Source: Actinomycetospora sp. NBRC 106375
Lineage (GTDB): Bacteria; Actinomycetota; Actinomycetes; Mycobacteriales; Pseudonocardiaceae
Direction of reading: 5' to 3'
DNA: 64,000 nucleotides
Assembly: GCF_030269665.1 (NCBI RefSeq)
Contig: NZ_BSTS01000009.1
Coordinates: 186,001-250,000, forward strand
The notes under the pieces were generated by a model. The model saw only the letters and a list, made by a program, of their open reading frames with translations, did no database searches and was not told where the DNA came from. Positions 1 through 8,361 of the stretch are shown piece by piece; the stretch's first letter is position 1; every line of letters starts with the position of its first letter. Made by a program: the position numbers and the translations under genes.

Positions 1-920
1 TGCTCGAGGGTCGCGGTGTTGAGGTTGACCCGGCCCCCTCCCCCGGCGGCGGCCGCGCCGTCGGCCGGGACGCCCGCCGGCGCCCCGCCCGCGGCCGGAC
101 CCGCCGCACCCGCCGGCGCGGCCGGGGTCGGCACACCGACCACGACCTGCTCACCGTCGGTGAGGCGGGCGGCGAGGTTCAGCCCGGTGAGATCGGCGTC
201 GGGCGCAGCACCGCCGGCGGCCTCGACCGCGTCGCCGACCCGGCTGCCCGGCGCGAGCCGCACCAGCCCGGGGCGCGCCACACGTCCCGACACCGACACG
301 ACGATCGGACCCGCGTCGGCCGGGGCCGCACCCGGCGCCCCCGGCGGCCCGGGCACCGCAGCGACGGACGACGGCCCCGCCACGGCCGGCAGCGCGGGGA
401 CCGGCTCGGCGACCGGGCGCCCGGCCCACACCCCCACCGCGGCGACGACCGCGGCGACGGCGGCCACCGCGGCGAGAGCGAGGGCTCCGGTGCGCCCGGG
501 GTCCCACCGCGCCCCCGCCCACGACGCCGGCACCCACCGGCCGAGCCAGCGTCGCGCCCGCTCGCCCGGTTCCGGTGGGTCCCACGCGCTCCCGCGCGCG
601 ACCGGGCGCACGGGCTCGTCGTCCTCGTCGTCCCACCAGCCGCCGCCGGGCGCGGCGGGTGGCGTCTCGTCCTCCCACGGCTCGTCGTCCACGCGCGCCC
701 GGGACGTACCGGATCGCGGCGGCAGCCGCAGACGCGCCGCGGGCGTGCCCGGCGGAGCCCCAGGCCAGCCCACCCGACCCGCGGCACCACGCTCGCCCAC
801 CTCGACGGTCTCCGGCGGGCCCCAGCGCTCGGAGCGATCACCGACGACGGCAGGCGGATCCCCGAGCGCCCGCAGCCGGGCACGGGCGCCGTCGGGAACG
901 GGCGGTGAAGGGCGGGCCAT
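1..920 (-). CDS. comEA: ComEA-family DNA-binding competence protein, C-terminus cut by window edge
   Basis: ComEA is a membrane-anchored protein with a helix-hairpin-helix DNA-binding end; in naturally competent bacteria it binds incoming DNA and hands it to the ComEC channel. I read about 306 codons from an ATG at 920. There is a disordered Pro/Gly/Asp-rich cytoplasmic part (1-140), one Ala/Val-rich membrane helix (about 144-166), a Pro/Ala linker, an SLBB-type domain (about 203-260, beginning IVVSVSGRV) and then VNLNTATLE, the hallmark opening of the ComEA helix-hairpin-helix repeat, where the window ends. The neighbours octT-gpgP-rsfS match the mycobacterial comEA locus, so comEC probably follows outside. 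Competence has not generally been shown in this group, so the physiological role is open. The family call is secure. Confidence 0.88.
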   Translation of the reverse strand, partial: MARPSPPVPDGARARLRALGDPPAVVGDRSERWGPPETVEVGERGAAGRVGWPGAPPGTPAARLRLPPRSGTSRARVDDEPWEDETPPAAPGGGWWDDEDDEPVRPVARGSAWDPPEPGERARRWLGRWVPASWAGARWDPGRTGALALAAVAAVAAVVAAVGVWAGRPVAEPVPALPAVAGPSSVAAVPGPPGAPGAAPADAGPIVVSVSGRVARPGLVRLAPGSRVGDAVEAAGGAAPDADLTGLNLAARLTDGEQVVVGVPTPAAPAGAAGPAAGGAPAGVPADGAAAAGGGGRVNLNTATLE

Positions 921-1071
921 GCGCGGGACGCTAGGAACACGCCCCTCATCCCGGACAGCGTCGGCCGCGGCCCTGGGGACAACCGGCGGCGCTGGGGACG
1001 GACCGCGGCGCGCCCGGGCCCGCGGCACGGCCGAACGGCCGACACCGACCGTCCGCGGGCCGGAGGAGCCC

Positions 1072-1503
1072 TCAGACCCCCGGCATCGCCAGCATCCGCC
1101 CCAGGCGGCGCATGTTGCTGCGCCCCGCCACCCGCAGCCCCGCCGCGAGCGCCGGCAGGACCGGGCGCAGGGTGCGTCCGGCCGCGAGCTCGAGGGTGAG
1201 GGTCAGCCGGCTGCCACGGTCGCGGGGCTCGACGGCGCCGTGGAGGTCGATGTCGAGGCCGCGGAACCGGCACCGGGTGCGCCAGTGGGTCGGCCGCGTG
1301 TACTCGAGGATCTCGGCGCTGCCCCGCCCCAGCCCCAGCCACGTGCCGTCATAGCGCGCGCCGGGTCCCACGGGTTCCGGGCCGACCAGGTCGATGCGCC
1401 GGGCCGCGGGGTTCCACACCGCCTCGGTGCGCAGGTCGGCGACGTGGTCGAACACGGTCTCCGGGTCGGCGTCGGAGTCCAGGCGGTTCACCACGATCGT
1501 CAC
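1072..1503 (-). CDS. SRPBCC-fold (polyketide cyclase/dehydrase-like) protein
   Basis: This is a 143-residue START/SRPBCC-like protein: a beta-alpha-beta start ([22 protein letters not shown]), a central stretch resembling ligand-pocket strands, and a long C-terminal helix. Such folds bind hydrophobic ligands, but no substrate can be read from the sequence. I chose the GTG at 1503 because it has a GAGGA ribosome site at good spacing; an in-frame ATG at 1539 would overlap the octT stop and add 12 residues. It follows octT directly and is probably co-transcribed. In M. tuberculosis this slot holds a DegV-type gene, so this one is a lineage difference. Confidence 0.75.
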   Translation of the reverse strand: MTIVVNRLDSDADPETVFDHVADLRTEAVWNPAARRIDLVGPEPVGPGARYDGTWLGLGRGSAEILEYTRPTHWRTRCRFRGLDIDLHGAVEPRDRGSRLTLTLELAAGRTLRPVLPALAAGLRVAGRSNMRRLGRMLAMPGV

Positions 1504-1528
1504 CGGGCCATCCTCGTCGTCCGCGAGG

Positions 1529-2281
1529 TCAGGGCACATCCGGCAAAGGGCGGGCAGCCGTCAGCGCCTCCCCCACCGCCCGACCGACCGCCTCGCCGAG
1601 GGCCCGGTGACCCGTCCAGCCCCAGTGCATGCCGTCGGGGTTGCCGTGCCCGCCCAGGACGTGCGCGGCCACGTGCGGCAGCGGGTCGACGAGGACGACG
1701 TCGTGCGCCGCCGCCCACGCCGTCATCGCGGCGACGTGCCCGTCCCGTCCGGCGTGCACGCCGCCGTAGGCCGGAGCCCGGTGCACCGCGGGGAGCATGC
1801 CGACCACCGGGATCCCCGGGATCAGGGTGGTCACCGCGACGCGGAGCCGCTCGAGGTACCGCACCGTCTCGGCCGCCGGCAGGGCGACCGGCCCGGCGCG
1901 GCCGAGCACGCGGGCGGCCCCCGGCGTCGCCCGCCGGTGAGCCTCGCGCACCGCGCGCCGCAGCCAGGCCGGGCGCAGCGCCGGAATCAGCTCGCGCACG
2001 GCCGTGGGCACCGGCGACGGCAGGGTGTCCATCCCGCCGACCCCGAGGACGACGGCGTCGGCGTGCCGCAGCGACGCCCAGATCCGGGGGTCGCCGACCA
2101 TCGCCCGCCACGCGTGGCGCGCGGTCCACCCGAGACCCGCGTGCAGCTCGGCGCGCCCGCCGAGGAGGTCGGCGGCGACGTGCGGCCAGAGCCGCGGCTC
2201 GTCGGCGGGCTCGGCGCGGTCGGGGCCGTGGAAGGACAGCGAGTCGGCGATCACGACGAGGACCGGGTCCCCCACGGTCAC
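1529..2281 (-). CDS. octT: SGNH-hydrolase-fold octanoyltransferase (diglucosylglycerate octanoyltransferase type)
   Basis: Homologous to mycobacterial OctT (Rv2418c), which puts an octanoyl group on the diglucosylglycerate core during methylglucose lipopolysaccharide synthesis. The 250-residue product has the GDSL/SGNH nucleophile block near the start (VVIADSLSFHG, likely Ser14), a GVGGMD block, and a C-terminal DGMHW motif that supplies the Asp216/His219 pair. The GTG start overlaps the gpgP stop in a GTGA, so the two are translationally coupled. The next gene upstream, gpgP, works in the same pathway. Assignment rests on motif plus neighbourhood; a generic esterase is the alternative. Confidence 0.82.
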   Translation of the reverse strand: MTVGDPVLVVIADSLSFHGPDRAEPADEPRLWPHVAADLLGGRAELHAGLGWTARHAWRAMVGDPRIWASLRHADAVVLGVGGMDTLPSPVPTAVRELIPALRPAWLRRAVREAHRRATPGAARVLGRAGPVALPAAETVRYLERLRVAVTTLIPGIPVVGMLPAVHRAPAYGGVHAGRDGHVAAMTAWAAAHDVVLVDPLPHVAAHVLGGHGNPDGMHWGWTGHRALGEAVGRAVGEALTAARPLPDVP

Positions 2282-2892
2282 GCGCCGAGGCCCCAGGCCC
2301 GCAGCCGCCAGCGGTCGATGCGGTGCTCGAGGATCGCCCAGGCACAGTTCCCCAACGGGGACAGCGAGTGCCACGCCTCGACCGGCCATCCCAGCGCCGA
2401 GGCCGTCAGGGCCCCGATGGTGCCGCCGTGCGCGACGACCATCGCGGTCCGGCGCTCGTCGGTGCCGTCCAGTTCGGCGTCGAGCTCGGCGAGCACGGGG
2501 AAGGCGCGCTCGGCGACGTCGACCCGGGACTCGCCGCCCGGCGGCGCCCACGCCGGATCGGTGCGCCACGCCTCGAGCCCGCCCGGCCAGCCGGCCTCGA
2601 CCTCGGCCCCGGTCAGTCCTTCCCAGTCGCCCAGCGACGTCTCGCGCAGCCGGGGCTCCGGACGCGGGACGAGGCCCGCTTCCTTGGCGACGGCCTCGGC
2701 GGTGCGCCAGGCCCGGACCTGGTCGGACGCGACGAGCAGCGCGGGCTCGTAGGCCGCGAGCAGCGGTGCGGCCGCCAGGGCCTGGGCGCGTCCGGTGTCG
2801 TCGAGGTCGGGGTCGAGGCGGCCCTGCATGCGGCTCTCGGCGTTCCACATCGTCCGCCCGTGGCGGGCGAGGACGAGTCGGGACAGGCTCAC
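2278..2892 (-). CDS. gpgP: glucosyl-3-phosphoglycerate phosphatase, histidine-phosphatase superfamily
   Basis: It would remove the phosphate from glucosyl-3-phosphoglycerate, an early step toward methylglucose lipopolysaccharide. The 204-residue sequence carries the phosphoglycerate-mutase signature ARHGRT with the acceptor His at residue 11, Arg60, Glu84 in the RET block and the second His at 155 (VVAHGG). This layout matches the characterised mycobacterial GpgP (Rv2419c). The start is a GTG embedded in the rsfS stop (GTGA); a longer reading from 2967 would run into rsfS and is rejected. It sits between rsfS and octT, as in mycobacteria. Confidence 0.87.
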   Translation of the reverse strand: MSLSRLVLARHGRTMWNAESRMQGRLDPDLDDTGRAQALAAAPLLAAYEPALLVASDQVRAWRTAEAVAKEAGLVPRPEPRLRETSLGDWEGLTGAEVEAGWPGGLEAWRTDPAWAPPGGESRVDVAERAFPVLAELDAELDGTDERRTAMVVAHGGTIGALTASALGWPVEAWHSLSPLGNCAWAILEHRIDRWRLRAWGLGA

Positions 2893-3287
2893 TCGCCGGC
2901 GGCGGACCGGTCGGCGGGCGGGCCGTACACCTCCGCGGGCAACGGCACAGCCGGGCAGTCCTTCCACAGCCGCTCGAGCCCGTAGAACTCGCGCTCGTCG
3001 CTGTGCAGCACGTGGACGACGATGTCGCCGAAGTCGAGCAGGACCCAGCGGGCCTCCTGCGTGCCCTCACGGCGCACCGGCTTCGCGTCGAGGGGCCGCA
3101 GCTTCTCCTCGACGTTGTCGACGACGGCCTGCACCTGGCGCTCGTTGGGCGCGGAGGCGATGACGAAGGCGTCGGTGAGCGGGAGCCGCTCGGACACGTC
3201 GATGGCGACGACGTCCTGGGCCAACTTGTCGGCAGCGGCGAGCGCGGCGGTCTCGGCGAGACGGCGTGCGCGGTCGGTGACGGCCAC
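2889..3287 (-). CDS. rsfS: ribosome silencing factor RsfS
   Basis: RsfS binds ribosomal protein uL14 and blocks joining of the 30S and 50S subunits when nutrients run short. The 132 residues cover the whole DUF143/Iojap fold: LAAADKLAQDVVAIDV near residues 16-31, the TDAFVIASAPNERQVQAVVDNVEE block, and W-LLDFGDIVVHV-FY near the end. The start is GTG with a GAAGGGA ribosome site. It heads the rsfS-gpgP-octT operon with GTGA overlaps. In most bacteria nadD is the immediate neighbour; here about 4.4 kb of other genes separate them. Confidence 0.95.
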   Translation of the reverse strand: MAVTDRARRLAETAALAAADKLAQDVVAIDVSERLPLTDAFVIASAPNERQVQAVVDNVEEKLRPLDAKPVRREGTQEARWVLLDFGDIVVHVLHSDEREFYGLERLWKDCPAVPLPAEVYGPPADRSAAGE

Positions 3288-3358
3288 GAATCCCTTCGGA
3301 GGTCGACGGCAACGGCGCTGTGATGGTACTCGACGCCATCAAGGGCGCGCGGCCGTCG

Positions 3359-3364
3359 CATACT
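3359..3364 (+). promoter_or_regulatory. -10 element of a probable leaderless promoter for the FIST gene
   Basis: CATACT lies six bases before the ATG at 3371, and no ribosome-binding sequence is present between them. This spacing fits a leaderless transcript beginning at or next to the ATG, which is common in actinobacteria. I do not see a good -35 hexamer. Confidence 0.4.
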
Positions 3365-3370
3365 GGGCCG

Positions 3371-4534
3371 ATGTCGGACTACGGGGACGGGCTGGCCCAG
3401 GGCGCCGACCTGGTGGCCGCCGCCGAGAACGCCGTGTCACAGGCCACCGCACCGCTCGGGGGCCGCCGACCCGACCTGCTCGCCCTCTTCGTCTGCCACC
3501 CCGACCCCGCCGAGATCGCCCGCGCCGGGGAGCGGGCCATGGAGGTCGCCGGGGCTCGCGTCGCCGTGGGGTGCAGCGCCGGTGGCGTGATCGGCGACGG
3601 GCGGGGTGTCGAGGCCGCGCCGGCGGTCGCGGCCTGGGCGGGGGCGCTGCCGGAGGCGACCTTCACGCCGTTCCACCTCGACGCGAGCCGCACCGACACC
3701 GGCATCGTCGTCGGCGGCATGCCGGCGCGCACCGACGCCGACGAGGTCGCCCTCGTGCTCGCCGACCCGTACACCTTCCCCATCCAGGGTTTCGTCGAGC
3801 ACTCCGGGACGGCGCTGAAGGGGCTGCCGATGGTCGGCGGGCTCGCGTCCGGACCGGGCGGGGCCGGCGGCACGCGCCTCTTCCTCGACGGCAAGGTCTA
3901 CGAGCGCGGCGTGGTCGGCGTGACGATCGGCGGCGACGTGCGGGTCCGCACGCTCGTCAGCCAGGGGTGCCGTCCCGTCGGGCTGGCGATGACGGTCACG
4001 GCGGCCGAGGGCCCGCACCTGCAGGGTCTGGCGGGACAGCCCGCCTACCGCAAGCTCGAGCAGATCATCAGCGAGCTCGACGAGGCCGAGCAGCAGATGG
4101 TCGCGCAGGGCCTGCACCTCGGGGTCGCGATGGACGAGTACGCCGACGACCACCGCCAGGGCGACTTCCTCATCCGCGGCGTCGTCGGCGCCGACCCGGA
4201 CGAGGGCACGGTGACCGTGGGCGACGTCGTCGAGGTCGGCCGCACGGTGCGGTTCCAGGTGCGCGACGCGGCGAGCGCCGACGCCGACCTCGACTGGCTG
4301 ATGACGCGCTTCCGCGGCGAGGGCGGCACCGCCGGTGCCCTGCTGTTCTCCTGCAACGGGCGGGGCCGGGCCATGTTCCCGGACGCCGACCACGACGTCC
4401 TCGCCGTCCGGCGCGGCCTCGAGCCCCAGGGCGTCGCGGGCTTCTTCGCCGCCGGCGAGATCGGGCCGGTGGCCGCGCGCAACCACCTGCACGCCTTCAC
4501 GGCCTCGGTGCTGGCCTTCGGGGACTCCGCGTAG
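3371..4534 (+). CDS. FIST domain sensor protein (FIST_N plus FIST_C)
   Basis: FIST proteins are a sensory family thought to bind small ligands such as amino acids. This 387-residue copy has an N-terminal FIST_N part (about 25-225; ALFVCHPD, VGCSAGGVIGDG, GLASGPGG) and a FIST_C part (about 230-370, ending CNGRG...GFFAAGEIGP). No kinase, cyclase or chemotaxis output domain is attached, so it is a stand-alone sensor. I start at ATG 3371, giving MSDYGDG; the upstream ATG at 3320 would extend into the rsfS promoter. It is divergent from rsfS. Its signal and partner are unknown. Confidence 0.85.
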   Translation: MSDYGDGLAQGADLVAAAENAVSQATAPLGGRRPDLLALFVCHPDPAEIARAGERAMEVAGARVAVGCSAGGVIGDGRGVEAAPAVAAWAGALPEATFTPFHLDASRTDTGIVVGGMPARTDADEVALVLADPYTFPIQGFVEHSGTALKGLPMVGGLASGPGGAGGTRLFLDGKVYERGVVGVTIGGDVRVRTLVSQGCRPVGLAMTVTAAEGPHLQGLAGQPAYRKLEQIISELDEAEQQMVAQGLHLGVAMDEYADDHRQGDFLIRGVVGADPDEGTVTVGDVVEVGRTVRFQVRDAASADADLDWLMTRFRGEGGTAGALLFSCNGRGRAMFPDADHDVLAVRRGLEPQGVAGFFAAGEIGPVAARNHLHAFTASVLAFGDSA

Positions 4535-4631
4535 CGGGACCCGTCCGTCCGGGGGCCCTGTCGGGGGCGGCTGGGGTCACTCCTACGGTGGACGCCGTTC
4601 GCGACCACCTCGCCAGGAGCACGACACCACC

Positions 4632-5114
4632 ATGAGCCCCGCGCACCGGCCCGACGGCCGGCGCTCCCCGGAGGACGACCGGCCTCCCCAGGAGGACGCG
4701 CCGCACGCCCCGGAGGCCCCGCGGCGCCTGCCCGACGACGTCGTCGCCCTCCTGCGCGGCCCGAACCCCTGCTTCGTCGCGACGGTCATGCCCGACGGCT
4801 CGCCGCAGACGACCGAGACCTGGGTCGACACCGACGGCACCCACGTCGTGATCAACACCGTCGAGGGCTTCCAGAAGGTCCGCAACCTGCGCCGCGACCC
4901 CCGCATCTCGGTCGCGGTCGCCGAGGCCGGGCGGCCGAGCCGTTACGTCGCGGTGCGCGGCCGGGTCGTCGACATCACCCCCGACGGTGCCACCGAGCAC
5001 ATCGAGCACCTGTCGCGGCGCTACCTCGGCGGCCCCTATCCGTGGTTCGGCGGCCGGGAGCAGACGCGCCTGATCCTGCGCATCGTCCCGACCGCCCTGC
5101 ACCGCCAGGGCTGA
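4632..5114 (+). CDS. PPOX-class F420/flavin-dependent oxidoreductase
   Basis: The 160 residues hold a split-barrel PPOX fold after a charged 30-residue tail: FVATVMPDGSPQTTETWVDTDG (about 48-69), an INTVEGFQKVRNLRRDPRISV phosphate-binding block and a final YLGGPYPWFGG segment. These are hallmarks of the TIGR03618-like group, many of which use cofactor F420. The substrate is not deducible. The ATG at 4632 has an AGGAG about 12 bases upstream, which is a little far. It follows the FIST gene after about 100 bases and may share its transcript. Confidence 0.82.
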   Translation: MSPAHRPDGRRSPEDDRPPQEDAPHAPEAPRRLPDDVVALLRGPNPCFVATVMPDGSPQTTETWVDTDGTHVVINTVEGFQKVRNLRRDPRISVAVAEAGRPSRYVAVRGRVVDITPDGATEHIEHLSRRYLGGPYPWFGGREQTRLILRIVPTALHRQG

Positions 5115-5124
5115 GCGACCCGGC

Positions 5125-6174
5125 TCAGCGGTGCACCGCCGTGCCGTCGCTGCCGGCGGTCCGCGAGAGGTACTTGGCGAAGCACGCGTCGGCGCCGAGC
5201 CCTTGGCCGTCGCACCACCCGTTGGCCCCGCCCGGCGACAGGGCCGGTGACGCGAGCACCGTGACCCAGTAGTCGCCGGCGCCGAAGACGGGCCAGTCGC
5301 CCGACCACAGCAGCCGCGCCTCCGGATAGCGGGCGCGGAGCTGCTGGTGCTCGGCGAGGATGGCCGCGGCGTCCCAGGTGCGCCCGTCGGCGACCGTGCC
5401 GGGGCGCTTCGACGCGAGCTGGGGTACCCAGGTGTTCTCGACGCCCTGCAGCGATGCCGCATCCGACCGCGCGAGGTCCCGCAGCTCGGTGGCCGGGTCG
5501 GCCGGGGCCGCCGCGCTCGGGCGCTCGCTCCCGACGGGGGCGACCTCGCTGGTCGAGCCCGCCTCGGTCGTGCCCGGGCCGGGCTCGCCGCCGACCTCGA
5601 ACAGCGGCGACCCGTGCAGCCCGACGAGGCCGGGCTGCACGAGCGCGACACCGAGCCCGAGGAGCAGGACGACGAGCACGGTGATCCCGCCGATCATCAG
5701 GGCCCCCGGGCCGCGGCGCGGTGGCGGCTGAGTCGCGAAGGGAACCGCGGGCCGGGAGGGCATCGACGGCAGCGGGTACTCGCCGTCGGGCGGCCAGGGC
5801 CCCCACGCGTCGTGCGGCAGCGGCACGAACGGCGTGCTCGCCGCCGGCGGAGGCATCGGCGGGAGCGTCTGTGGCCCGGTGTCGCCCGTCCGCACGAATC
5901 CGCCCGGCGCGTCCGACCACTCCCGCCGCCGGGCCACCGGGGTCTCCGACGCTGTCCCGGGCAGACCCACCCGCGGCGCGCCGGACGCCGTCGCGTCCGC
6001 CACGTCCGCGTCACCGGCGGGCTCCGGCTCGGAGGGCCGGGGCCGCGGGACGATCACGACCCGCGTCCGCGGCGGTGTGGCGTGCGAGCCGGTGGTGGGC
6101 TCGTCGTCGGTGATGACGCCCGGGACGACGTCCTCGTCGTCGTCCCCGGAGTCGGATCGGCGGTGCCTGCTCAT
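5125..6174 (-). CDS. membrane-anchored protein with extracellular C-terminal domain, function unknown
   Basis: I do not recognise this 349-residue protein. It has a long hydrophilic Pro/Asp-rich cytoplasmic part (1-155), one clear membrane helix (about 160-180, GALMIGGITVLVVLLLGLG), an acidic linker (190-225) and a compact outer domain (about 230-345) with a Trp-rich core and two cysteines (WCDG and DACF) that could form a disulphide. Its ATG overlaps the stop of the upstream DUF6777 gene (ATGA), so both should be made together, probably for the same envelope site. Confidence 0.7.
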   Translation of the reverse strand: MSRHRRSDSGDDDEDVVPGVITDDEPTTGSHATPPRTRVVIVPRPRPSEPEPAGDADVADATASGAPRVGLPGTASETPVARRREWSDAPGGFVRTGDTGPQTLPPMPPPAASTPFVPLPHDAWGPWPPDGEYPLPSMPSRPAVPFATQPPPRRGPGALMIGGITVLVVLLLGLGVALVQPGLVGLHGSPLFEVGGEPGPGTTEAGSTSEVAPVGSERPSAAAPADPATELRDLARSDAASLQGVENTWVPQLASKRPGTVADGRTWDAAAILAEHQQLRARYPEARLLWSGDWPVFGAGDYWVTVLASPALSPGGANGWCDGQGLGADACFAKYLSRTAGSDGTAVHR

Positions 6175-7568
6175 GACAGCGAGCAGCCCGAGCCGGTCCA
6201 GCCCGAGGCGGACGGCGTCAGGGTGGTCACCGAAGCGTCACCCGACGTGGGCGTCATCTCGAGCGTCGTGCCGCTGAAGGTCCAGGTTCCCCCGGCCTCG
6301 CCGGCGCTGTAGCTGCCGCTCGTCCCGGTGCCCGCGAACGTGACGGACCCGTCGCCGAAGCACCCCGAGGCGGTCAACGTACCGCTGGGCGCCGCGGCCG
6401 ACCGGGTCGTGCTGGTCGTCGTCGACGAGGTCACCGGGGTGCCCGCGGCATCCGATCCACCGGCCTCCGTGTCCTCGGGCAGCCCTGCCGGCGCGAGCGC
6501 CGGAGCTCGGGCCGGGACGACGTCGTCCGACGATCCCTCCGAGCCCTGCGGCTGCGCGTCGACCTGCGGCTCGCTGCCGGTTTCCGGCTGCACCGCGACC
6601 CGCGGCTGCTCGCCGCCGTTCGATCCGGCACCGCCGGCACCATCCCCCGCGGCCGAGTCGCTCGTCGGACCGCCGGTGACCGTGTCGGAGCTCGGGTCGG
6701 AGACGTTGGTGGGTCCGCTGTCCGGACCGCCCTGCCCGCCGCCGTTCTTCTCGTCACCCGTCTTCACGGGCGGCGGGAAGTAGTTGTTCGTGATGTTCAC
6801 GTTGATCGTGTCGTGGTGTCCGTCGCTGCCAACGGGGCGGTCCCAGCCGCGGCCGGTGTGCACGTCGACGATCGTGTAGTTGTTCGTCACGGTCGTCGTC
6901 TGGTGGTTGATCACCGTGATCGAGTTCGAGGTGAACGAGTACCAGCGCGGGCCGTAGTAGGCCACGGAGCTGAAGGACTGCGGCGCGGAGAGCGGGTTGC
7001 CGCAGAAGCAGCGGGTGACGGGGTTGCCGTACCGGTCGACGAGGACGGCGGTGCCGGCCTGCAGGACCGAGGCCCACGAGGTCACGTGGCCGCCGACCCA
7101 GCCGTGGTTGGTGACGTAGGTGTCCGAGCGCAGGACGACGCTGGTCAGCCCGTCGACGTAGCGCGAGATCGACGACGTCGAGGAGTCCTGCAGGCCGAGG
7201 ACCGACGCCCAGCCGGCCGCGCGGTCCGGGTGCTCACCCAGGAAGCGGCTGAGCTGCTCGCGGTCGCAGGTGTTGCTGCCGGAGCCGCCGTAGAGGCCGG
7301 GGGTCGTGCCGGAGTGGCGGCCGGTGGTGTTCGCGACCGGGCGGACGTCGACGGCGTCCGTGCCGACGCTCGGCATGAACGGGTCGGCACCGGCGGTGGA
7401 GACGGACTCGAGCGCGACGTCGGTCGGCGCGCTCATCTCGCGGGCCACGAGCATCCCGGCGGCGGCCGCGACGAGCATGCCGAGCACCACGAGGGCGGCG
7501 ATGAGCCCCCGGGACGTACGACGCGGCGGTGACTGGACCGGTGCGGCGGCGGGCGGCGGCATGATCAT
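6171..7568 (-). CDS. DUF6777-type exported/membrane-anchored protein
   Basis: A 465-residue envelope protein. A short cytoplasmic N-terminus is followed by a membrane helix (about 20-43). A conserved domain (about 90-215) contains GLYGGSGSNTCD, the block around EHPDRAAGWASVLG, VTNHGWVGGHVTSWASVLQ and CFCGNPLSAP; from memory this matches the actinobacterial DUF6777 family. Next come an Asn/Thr-rich stretch, a long Gly/Ser/Pro low-complexity linker and a small C-terminal beta-type domain with two cysteines (GCFGDGS ... GCSLS). The function is unknown. It is coupled by ATGA overlap to the downstream anchored protein. The start could also be the second ATG, two codons in. Confidence 0.72.
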   Translation of the reverse strand: MIMPPPAAAPVQSPPRRTSRGLIAALVVLGMLVAAAAGMLVAREMSAPTDVALESVSTAGADPFMPSVGTDAVDVRPVANTTGRHSGTTPGLYGGSGSNTCDREQLSRFLGEHPDRAAGWASVLGLQDSSTSSISRYVDGLTSVVLRSDTYVTNHGWVGGHVTSWASVLQAGTAVLVDRYGNPVTRCFCGNPLSAPQSFSSVAYYGPRWYSFTSNSITVINHQTTTVTNNYTIVDVHTGRGWDRPVGSDGHHDTINVNITNNYFPPPVKTGDEKNGGGQGGPDSGPTNVSDPSSDTVTGGPTSDSAAGDGAGGAGSNGGEQPRVAVQPETGSEPQVDAQPQGSEGSSDDVVPARAPALAPAGLPEDTEAGGSDAAGTPVTSSTTTSTTRSAAAPSGTLTASGCFGDGSVTFAGTGTSGSYSAGEAGGTWTFSGTTLEMTPTSGDASVTTLTPSASGWTGSGCSLS

Positions 7569-7706
7569 CCGAGATCCGTTCCCCTGGACCCGCCCCCGAC
7601 GGGCGGCACTCAGAGTGGATCTCGCTTGCTCACGGAGCGGCGTTAGTCACCGCGTCGCGATGTCACTCGTTCGTGTCGTCGATGCGGCGAACGATGGACG
7701 CGGCCG

Positions 7707-8342
7707 CTACTCGGAGGCGACGTGCTCCGTCGGACCGAGCACCCACCCCTGACCCCGTTCGCGGTACAGCCCGCGCTTGGCGATGTACTGCACGACCCCG
7801 TCCGGCACGAGGTACCAGACCGGCTCCCCCGCCGCGACGCGCTCGCGGCAGGCCGTCGACGAGATGGCCATGGCGGGCACCTCGAGCAGGCTCACCGCGC
7901 CGCTCGGCAGGTGGTCGCCGTCGAGGTCGAAGCCGGGCCGGGTGACGCCCACGAAGTGCGCGAGCCCGAACATCTCGTCGGCGCGGTGCCACGACAGGAT
8001 CTGCTCGAGGGCGTCAGCGCCGGTGATGAAGAACAGCTCGTCCTCGGGGAAGATCGTCGCGAGGTCGGAGAGGGTGTCGACGGTGTAGGTCGGGCCCATC
8101 CGGTCGACGTCGACGCGGCTGACGGTGAACCGCGGGTTCGAGGCGGTGGCGACGACCGTCATGAGATAGCGGTCCTCGGCCGGGCTGACCGAGCGGCTCT
8201 CCTTGCGGTAGGGCTGGCCGGTCGGGACGAACACGACCTCGTCGAGCTCGAAGCGGACCTGGGCCTCGCTGGCGGCCACGAGGTGGCCGTGGTGAATGGG
8301 GTCGAAGGTGCCGCCCATGACCCCGATCCGGCGGCCGCTCAT
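7707..8342 (-). CDS. nadD: nicotinate-nucleotide adenylyltransferase
   Basis: NadD adenylates nicotinate mononucleotide, the penultimate step of NAD synthesis. The 211 residues show the nucleotidyltransferase start [11 protein letters not shown] (10-20), the [10 protein letters not shown] substrate loop (about 38-47), [11 protein letters not shown] (about 108-118) and the ISSTACRER motif near 165. Length is normal. Downstream the transcript would enter the DUF6777 pair after about 140 bases; the usual neighbour rsfS has been displaced. Upstream, the VWA gene stop lies 19 bases away. Confidence 0.96.
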   Translation of the reverse strand: MSGRRIGVMGGTFDPIHHGHLVAASEAQVRFELDEVVFVPTGQPYRKESRSVSPAEDRYLMTVVATASNPRFTVSRVDVDRMGPTYTVDTLSDLATIFPEDELFFITGADALEQILSWHRADEMFGLAHFVGVTRPGFDLDGDHLPSGAVSLLEVPAMAISSTACRERVAAGEPVWYLVPDGVVQYIAKRGLYRERGQGWVLGPTEHVASE

Positions 8343-8361
8343 CCGTTCAGCCTAGGTGCGC

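Noticed and set aside
16-2985. 989-codon open frame on the plus strand, and similar long frames such as 10786-12138, 14866-18177, 24203-27559 and 53263-55662
   Set aside because: Composition is Arg/Pro/Gly-rich or Asp/Val/Gly/Arg-rich without domains. They lie antisense to recognised genes, the usual effect of very high GC.
3371-5114. FIST plus PPOX genes as a novel signalling system
   Set aside because: Both are common stand-alone actinobacterial genes; adjacency alone is not enough.
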